Source of the DNA: an uncultured Anaerococcus sp.
GTDB taxonomy: Bacteria > Bacillota_A > Clostridia > Tissierellales > Peptoniphilaceae
NCBI GenBank assembly: GCA_902488555.1
Contig: CABTWT010000034.1
Location: 1 to 10,180 of the forward strand
Length of the DNA: 10,180 bases
Direction: 5' to 3'
Below the pieces are notes generated by a model, which ran no database searches, was not told where the DNA came from, and saw nothing but the letters and a program-made list of their open reading frames with translations. This document shows, one piece after another, positions 6,795-10,180 of this stretch. The translations under genes and the position numbers were made by a program. Each line of letters opens with the position of its first letter. The stretch's first letter is position 1.

Positions 6795-7163
6795 AAATTT
6801 TGATCCACATTTTGGACATTTTACTTTTATCTTGCCCTTTTTCTTTGGAATTCTAAGTTTTTGCCCGCAAATTGGACAAGTAATATACTTGTGATCTTTG
6901 TCATTTCTTTTTGTTTTTATATCTCCTTTAAATCCTCCCAAGGATTTTTTAACTGGATTTAAAAACTTATCCTTAAAGTAATTATTTTCAAGTCTTCTCT
7001 TTTCTATATTTTTAGAAAAGGCCCTAAAAATAGCATAGGCAAAAAACACAAAGCCCAAAGTATACAAAAAAGATGATTTGGCAAAATATGAGATTAGGGA
7101 TGTGATTATCCCAGCCCATAGTAAAAATATTCCAAATTCGTCTGTATTTAATTTATTATTCAT
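6780..7163 (-). CDS. Small two-helix membrane protein with C-terminal zinc ribbon
   Basis: A 127-residue protein of unknown function. Residues about 11-27 and 31-48 are hydrophobic and form two membrane segments. A basic linker (50-92, rich in Lys, Arg and Asn) follows, and then a zinc ribbon with CPICGQ (Cys96, Cys99) and CPKCGS (Cys116, Cys119) separated by a LRIPKKKGKIKVK hairpin, of the type found in many small zinc-ribbon proteins. The basic linker and ribbon probably face the cytoplasm. I prefer the ATG at 7163 over a TTG at 7175, because a GAGGGA site lies six bases before the ATG and because ATGAATAA then joins its start to the stop of the sirtuin gene, a translational-coupling overlap. 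Last gene of the six-gene unit. Confidence 0.8.
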   Translation of the reverse strand: MNNKLNTDEFGIFLLWAGIITSLISYFAKSSFLYTLGFVFFAYAIFRAFSKNIEKRRLENNYFKDKFLNPVKKSLGGFKGDIKTKRNDKDHKYITCPICGQKLRIPKKKGKIKVKCPKCGSKFDARS

Positions 7164-7896
7164 CAATTCCCTCAACTAATTCTTCTAAAATTTTGCTAAT
7201 ATCTCCTTGGATGAGATAATCAGCCCTGGAATCCCTGCCAGTAGGGTCCATATTTATTAATACTAATTTGTTCCCCCTATAAAAATCTATAAGACCTGCA
7301 GCAGGATATACTGCAAGAGAGGTACCACCTATGATAAGCACGTCTGCATTGCTTATAAGATTTATGGTATAGGAAATATTATTCTGGTCAAGACCCTCGC
7401 CATATAAAACTATGTCTGGCCTTACAATACCACCACAAGCATCACATTTCACTAGGCCATCAAATTTTTTTGTATAGGAGAGGTCAAAATTTTTGCCACA
7501 TTTAGTACAATAAAAATCAACTAGGTTGCCATGAAGCTCTATTACATTTTTGCTTCCTGCATCTTGGTGAAGACCGTCAATATTTTGGGTAATTATTCCT
7601 TTAAGCTTGCCCATTTTCTCAAGCTTGGTTAAAGCATAATGGCAGGCATTGGGTTTAACTCCCTCTATCATTAGATTTTCTCTGCAATAGGTCATAAATT
7701 CATCTGGATGATTTATGAAAAACTCATGGCTTAGCATATATTCTGGCGAATAATTTGAATTGTTTTCTTTGTTATAAAGGCCTGTAGCAGATCTAAAATC
7801 AGGCAGACCTGATGCAGTAGAAACTCCTGCTCCTCCAAAAAACACAATATTATTAGAATCTCTGATTATCTGTTTTACTTTATCAAAATTTTCCAA
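7156..7896 (-). CDS. Sir2 family NAD-dependent protein deacetylase (sirtuin)
   Basis: A 246-residue cytoplasmic enzyme that removes acyl groups from lysine side chains, consuming NAD+ and releasing nicotinamide and O-acetyl-ADP-ribose. Catalytic features are complete: GAGVSTASGLPDFRS (22-36), TQNIDGLH (103-110), catalytic His122 in ELHG, four zinc cysteines 130, 133, 151 and 154, VRPDIVLYGE (158-167), and GTSLAVYPAA (191-200). The length is that of the compact bacterial (SrtN/Thermotoga Sir2-like) class; I do not see the Tyr/Arg pair that marks Sirt5-type desuccinylases. The start is a TTG at 7896 with GGAG five bases upstream; an in-frame stop, the permease stop, prevents a longer form. It lies 12 bases after the permease gene and overlaps the zinc-ribbon gene by eight bases, so it is part of the ABC transporter unit, an uncommon place for a sirtuin. 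Confidence 0.95.
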   Translation of the reverse strand: MENFDKVKQIIRDSNNIVFFGGAGVSTASGLPDFRSATGLYNKENNSNYSPEYMLSHEFFINHPDEFMTYCRENLMIEGVKPNACHYALTKLEKMGKLKGIITQNIDGLHQDAGSKNVIELHGNLVDFYCTKCGKNFDLSYTKKFDGLVKCDACGGIVRPDIVLYGEGLDQNNISYTINLISNADVLIIGGTSLAVYPAAGLIDFYRGNKLVLINMDPTGRDSRADYLIQGDISKILEELVEGIDE

Positions 7897-7908
7897 AATA
7901 ACTCCAAT

Positions 7909-8640
7909 CTATAAATCTAAATTTTCTTCAAGATTACCAGTATTCAAAGTCCACATTCCTATCAAAACTATTATATAGTATATAAGTGTTGTTATGTTCT
8001 TATATATGCCCAAATTTCCAATGGCAAAAGGATATATGAAGGCATAGTTCATAGGCAAGGCGTGTTGGGTGCCAGAACCTACTAAAACTAAGGAATAGTA
8101 TTTACATATGAAAAATCCAAGTATTAGGACAAGGCCTATAATAAGTATTATTAGCATATTGCCATGATTTTTATTAGTAAATCTATTTCTTGCTTGACCG
8201 TAAAAACTTATGGCAAAAATTATCAAATACCATATAAGTCCTAAGAAAAAGTAATAAAGCAAATCACTTGTAATTTGGTAATTCAAAACTTTCAATAAAA
8301 TCAATGTGAGTATCAAATTGTAAATATATACTAATGCTAGTAATAATAATTTGCTTGTAAAATACTTAGATCTTCCCATAGGCAAATTAAAAACAATAGT
8401 TGATGAGCTTGTAAATAAGTCTTTTCTTATAAGGCCAATCGCAAAGCTTACTATAGCAAAGGCAAATATTATTAATATCACATTAAAGACTATCTTATAA
8501 GATAAGATACTATCAATGGATAGAAAATTAATTGGTGCAAATTCCAACACTAAGCCAAGGACTATAAGTAAGGCAAAGAGAATACTTACATTCCTAAAAT
8601 ATCTTTTATTTCTTATTAAATCAAATTTCAAAAAATCCAT
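7909..8640 (-). CDS. ABC-2 type transporter permease (YtrC/YtrD-like position)
   Basis: A 243-residue membrane protein with about six hydrophobic segments (roughly 17-35, 48-71, 97-119, 127-147, 162-183, 214-232). The cytoplasmic stretch between the second and third segments, FNLPMGRSKYFTSKLL (84-99), is the typical ABC-2 coupling region (LP-xxR-xxx-xxK). It is the only permease beside the single ATPase, so the transporter probably works as a homodimer of permeases with two ATPase copies. It starts four bases after the ATPase stop; its SD (AGG within the ATPase stop region) is weak, so translation is likely coupled. The exported substrate is unknown; in related GntR-controlled systems it is often a cell-wall-active antibiotic or lipid-linked compound. 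Confidence 0.85.
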   Translation of the reverse strand: MDFLKFDLIRNKRYFRNVSILFALLIVLGLVLEFAPINFLSIDSILSYKIVFNVILIIFAFAIVSFAIGLIRKDLFTSSSTIVFNLPMGRSKYFTSKLLLLALVYIYNLILTLILLKVLNYQITSDLLYYFFLGLIWYLIIFAISFYGQARNRFTNKNHGNMLIILIIGLVLILGFFICKYYSLVLVGSGTQHALPMNYAFIYPFAIGNLGIYKNITTLIYYIIVLIGMWTLNTGNLEENLDL

Positions 8641-8644
8641 AGTC

Positions 8645-9343
8645 TTAACCTAAATAAATATTGTCATAAAATTCACTTATGCTAACTTGATCTTTTTTGC
8701 CAATATTAATAGCTGTATCTCTATAGTGAATATTTCCATTTTCAAGGAAAATTACCTCATCGAGGAGATTTTCCACTAATTCTAGTTGCTGAGAGGCAAT
8801 AAGGAAAGTCTTACTTCCATCAATTCTATCAATCAATAGATCCATAGCCTTACTAGTAGATATTGGGTCTAGGCCATCAAATACTTCATCCAAAAGGAAA
8901 ATCTCAGCATTATTAGCAAGAGCTAGGGCAAGATTTAACTTTTGCCTTTGGCCCTTGGATAGGCCCATAGCCATTCTTTTTTCATCAAGGCCAAGAAAAT
9001 CTAGGGTCTCTTTGGATGCATCTGATGAAAAATCAGGATAAAAATGCTCATATAAGTTTATCAAATCAATTATCCTTAGATTTTCCTCAATGATAAGGTC
9101 ATCAGCCTTGTAAGTCATTTTTTTCTTTACATCAGGACTTAGCTTTTCTCCCAAAATATTAAAAGAACCAGAGTCTGCCTTGACAATACCTGTCAAAATT
9201 TTAATTAGCGTAGACTTGCCAGATCCACTTGGACCAAGCAAACCAACCACCCTTCCTCTTTCAATGTCAAAAGATATGTCATCAAGGGCTGGACTATTAC
9301 TATATTTTTTGCTTATATTTTTTACTTCAATAGCCTTATCCAT
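8645..9343 (-). CDS. ABC transporter ATPase, YtrB-like, with non-canonical switch residues
   Basis: A 232-residue nucleotide-binding subunit. Motifs: Walker A GPSGSGKST (37-45), signature LSKGQ (128-132), Walker B IFLLDE (148-153) and D-loop GLD (157-159). Its middle part (NLYEHFYPDF, LGLDEKR) resembles the YtrB branch. Three deviations are visible: the H-loop histidine is replaced by Gln185 (ASQQL where STH is usual), the Q-loop region reads YKADD with no glutamine, and DEV replaces DEP after Walker B. Hydrolysis may be slow or depend on other residues. The start is taken as the ATG at 9343 rather than a TTG at 9349, since the AGGAG site is eight bases before the ATG but only two before the TTG. 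ATGGATAA overlaps the regulator's stop by eight bases. Confidence 0.9.
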   Translation of the reverse strand: MDKAIEVKNISKKYSNSPALDDISFDIERGRVVGLLGPSGSGKSTLIKILTGIVKADSGSFNILGEKLSPDVKKKMTYKADDLIIEENLRIIDLINLYEHFYPDFSSDASKETLDFLGLDEKRMAMGLSKGQRQKLNLALALANNAEIFLLDEVFDGLDPISTSKAMDLLIDRIDGSKTFLIASQQLELVENLLDEVIFLENGNIHYRDTAINIGKKDQVSISEFYDNIYLG

Positions 9344-9686
9344 TTGCAAGACTCCTAAGTTTCAAAATCTCCATAACATCATCGAGGCTTAAACCTATTT
9401 TATTGAGATTAGCTGAGAAATCATTTATATATTGATTTAGATATTGATTTTTTAGCAAACCAATTTTTTGATTATCAAAAATATAATAATATCCATCAGA
9501 TTTTTCTTCGATAATATTTTCTTTCTTTAGAACTTCAAGCAATTTAAAATAATAATTCGGGTTTATTTTAAACTTACTGGTAAAAAACTTTCTATCCTTT
9601 AATTTTTCGCCACTTTTTATCTTTCCGCTTAATATATCAATAATGATATAATCTTTAATTTCATTTACTTTGCTAGTATATGTCAT
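9336..9686 (-). CDS. GntR family transcriptional regulator, YtrA-type
   Basis: A 116-residue winged-helix DNA-binding protein. Residues 7-70 form the GntR domain: Y13 to S20 first helix, SGEKLKDRKFFTSKFKINP (25-43) in place of the usual SGxxLPSxRxLAxxLxINP, then the recognition helix NYYFKLLEVL (44-53), KKENII, and the wing ending DGYYYI (64-69). The short C-terminal part (75-112) is two helices without a ligand-binding domain, as in the YtrA subfamily, whose members repress the ABC transporter operon they belong to. The start ATG at 9686 has no recognisable SD; it is separated from the preceding barstar-like stop by one base (TGATATG), which suggests translation by reinitiation. It overlaps the ATPase gene. 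The effector is unknown; YtrA-type systems usually respond to cell-envelope antibiotics. Confidence 0.88.
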   Translation of the reverse strand: MTYTSKVNEIKDYIIIDILSGKIKSGEKLKDRKFFTSKFKINPNYYFKLLEVLKKENIIEEKSDGYYYIFDNQKIGLLKNQYLNQYINDFSANLNKIGLSLDDVMEILKLRSLANG

Positions 9687-9687
9687 A

Positions 9688-9942
9688 TCAATTAATCAAA
9701 CTTACCTTACTATCGTAATCTTTTACAGCATCAACAAAAACTTGGATGACCCTCTGGCCATATTCGCCCAAATTTTCAAATATCATATGAAAATTTATTA
9801 TCTCGATCTCATTGTCTTTGACAACTAATTCATCGTAAAGAGCATCGAGATTTTCTACGTAATAATCAAAAATACATTTTTCATTTAATAATTTGTAAAA
9901 AGTTTCTCTATCTTTAAAATCATTGGCATCAAATCTAATCAT
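9688..9942 (-). CDS. Barstar-like protein (barnase-inhibitor fold), no barnase nearby
   Basis: An 84-residue protein of the barstar family, cytoplasmic inhibitors of barnase-type ribonucleases. The diagnostic helix YYVENLDALYDEL (27-39) aligns with the YYGENLDALWDCL of barstar; Asp33 and Asp37 match barstar Asp35 and Asp39, which occupy the barnase active site. The C-terminal half (VIQVFVDAVKDYDSKVSLIN, 65-84) matches the last helix and strand of barstar. The usual glycine before the ENLDAL block is a valine here. No ribonuclease toxin gene is in the window. ATG at 9942 with a GAGG site six bases upstream; it is the first gene of the six-gene unit and runs into the GntR gene with a one-base gap. 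It may be an orphan immunity gene, or a barstar fold used to sense or bind another protein. Confidence 0.82.
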   Translation of the reverse strand: MIRFDANDFKDRETFYKLLNEKCIFDYYVENLDALYDELVVKDNEIEIINFHMIFENLGEYGQRVIQVFVDAVKDYDSKVSLIN

Positions 9943-9981
9943 AATATTCCTCTATTTTACTTTTTACTTACTTATGGTATT

Positions 9982-9990
9982 ATTATAACA
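9982..9990 (-). promoter_or_regulatory. Extended -10 promoter of the barstar-GntR-ABC-sirtuin unit
   Basis: On the minus strand TGT (9990-9988) precedes a perfect TATAAT (9987-9982), an extended -10 element; no good -35 is seen (TAGAGC at 17 bases). It lies 39 bases before the barstar-like start. Between it and the start the leader carries three GTAA repeats (AAGTAAGTAAAAAGTAA) about where a repressor could bind. I see no long clean inverted repeat that would be a certain GntR operator. Confidence 0.6.
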
Positions 9991-10054
9991 GACTTTGGAA
10001 AAAAGCTCTAAATTTCATAGCTTTAAAATTTTTTATAAAAATAATAATAAAAGC

Positions 10055-10083
10055 TTGACAAGAGAATTTATTTATCGTATACT
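10055..10083 (+). promoter_or_regulatory. Near-consensus promoter of tRNA-Pro
   Basis: A perfect TTGACA (10055-10060), a 17-base spacer and TATACT (10078-10083) lie 20 bases before the mature tRNA 5' end, giving a leader of about 13 bases. This is the strongest promoter in the window. Confidence 0.88.
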
Positions 10084-10103
10084 AAATAAGTAATCGTTAA
10101 TAT

Positions 10104-10180
10104 CGGGGTGTGGCGCAGCTTGGTAGCGCGCGTGTTTTGGGAACATGAGGTCGAAGGTTCGAATCCTTTCACCCCGACCA
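10104..10180 (+). tRNA. tRNA-Pro (anticodon TGG)
   Basis: A 77-base tRNA with encoded CCA. The acceptor stem CGGGGTG (10104-10110) pairs fully with CACCCCG (10170-10176); A10177 is the discriminator and CCA fills 10178-10180. The D arm holds GCGCAGCTTGGTAGCGC; the anticodon stem CGTGT/ACATG (one G-T pair) encloses loop TTTGGGA with anticodon TGG at 10138-10140; the T loop is TTCGAAT. UGG with modified wobble base can read all four proline codons. The gene ends exactly at the window edge, so further tRNAs may follow. Confidence 0.97.

Noticed and set aside
7156..7896. Sir2 domain as part of an anti-phage defence system
   Set aside because: The protein is a compact housekeeping-type sirtuin with a full zinc site and catalytic His. 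It is not fused to, or adjacent to, Argonaute, HerA, STAND or TIR partners typical of Sir2 defence systems.
10002..10034. AAAGCT...AGCTTT hairpin between the barstar-like gene and tRNA-Pro
   Set aside because: It has only six A/T-rich pairs with an 11-base loop, and on neither strand does it follow a gene inside the window. It is likely chance in AT-rich spacer DNA.
10104..10180. tRNA-Pro as an integration site for a mobile element
   Set aside because: The 3' end of the tRNA is at the window edge, and no integrase, attachment-site copy or mobile gene is visible on the side that can be read.

Overview
The window comes from an AT-rich, low-GC Gram-positive (Firmicutes/Bacillota) chromosome. 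Supporting signs are strong AGGAG-type ribosome binding sites, TTGACA/TATAAT promoters, T-tailed hairpin terminators, and a gene set typical of a strict anaerobe (a rubredoxin with its own strong promoter, YitT and YtrA-like proteins). Protein style resembles the anaerobic cocci (Anaerococcus/Peptoniphilus-type Tissierellia), but that is an inference from look and feel, not from a search. Almost all protein genes are on the minus strand; only rubredoxin and the tRNA at the right edge are on the plus strand.

Layout, left to right. (1) 1-1721, minus: translation GTPase TypA/BipA, missing only its C-terminal tail at the window edge, with its own promoter. (2) 1843-2217, minus: an orphan RsbW/SpoIIAB-type anti-sigma-factor kinase fold, with a terminator after it. 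(3) 2370-2528, plus: rubredoxin, divergent from gene 2, with a clear promoter and terminator. (4) 2598-3665, minus: a secreted, Lys/Glu/Ser-rich protein with a signal peptide and a C-terminal membrane anchor. (5) 3733-6720, minus: a tight three-gene unit, transcribed as CofE-like amide ligase, then YitT membrane protein, then GT8 glycosyltransferase. (6) 6780-9942, minus: a six-gene unit, transcribed as barstar-like protein, YtrA-type GntR regulator, ABC ATPase, ABC permease, Sir2 deacetylase, and membrane zinc-ribbon protein. The junctions are all 12 nt or less or are stop/start overlaps. (7) 10104-10180, plus: tRNA-Pro(TGG) with a near-consensus promoter.

How the parts may work together. 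In the six-gene unit, the GntR/ATPase/permease core looks like a YtrABC-type, regulator-controlled ABC-2 exporter. What is unusual is a barnase-inhibitor fold as the first gene and a sirtuin plus a small zinc-ribbon membrane protein as the last genes, all apparently on one transcript. The three-gene unit joins a F420-0:glutamate ligase homologue (in an organism with no other sign of F420 use here) with a YitT protein and a glycosyltransferase. The membrane-anchored stalk protein lies directly downstream of the glycosyltransferase but has its own good promoter. No CRISPR array, insertion sequence, phage gene or rRNA is visible, and no gap without a gene exceeds 300 bases.
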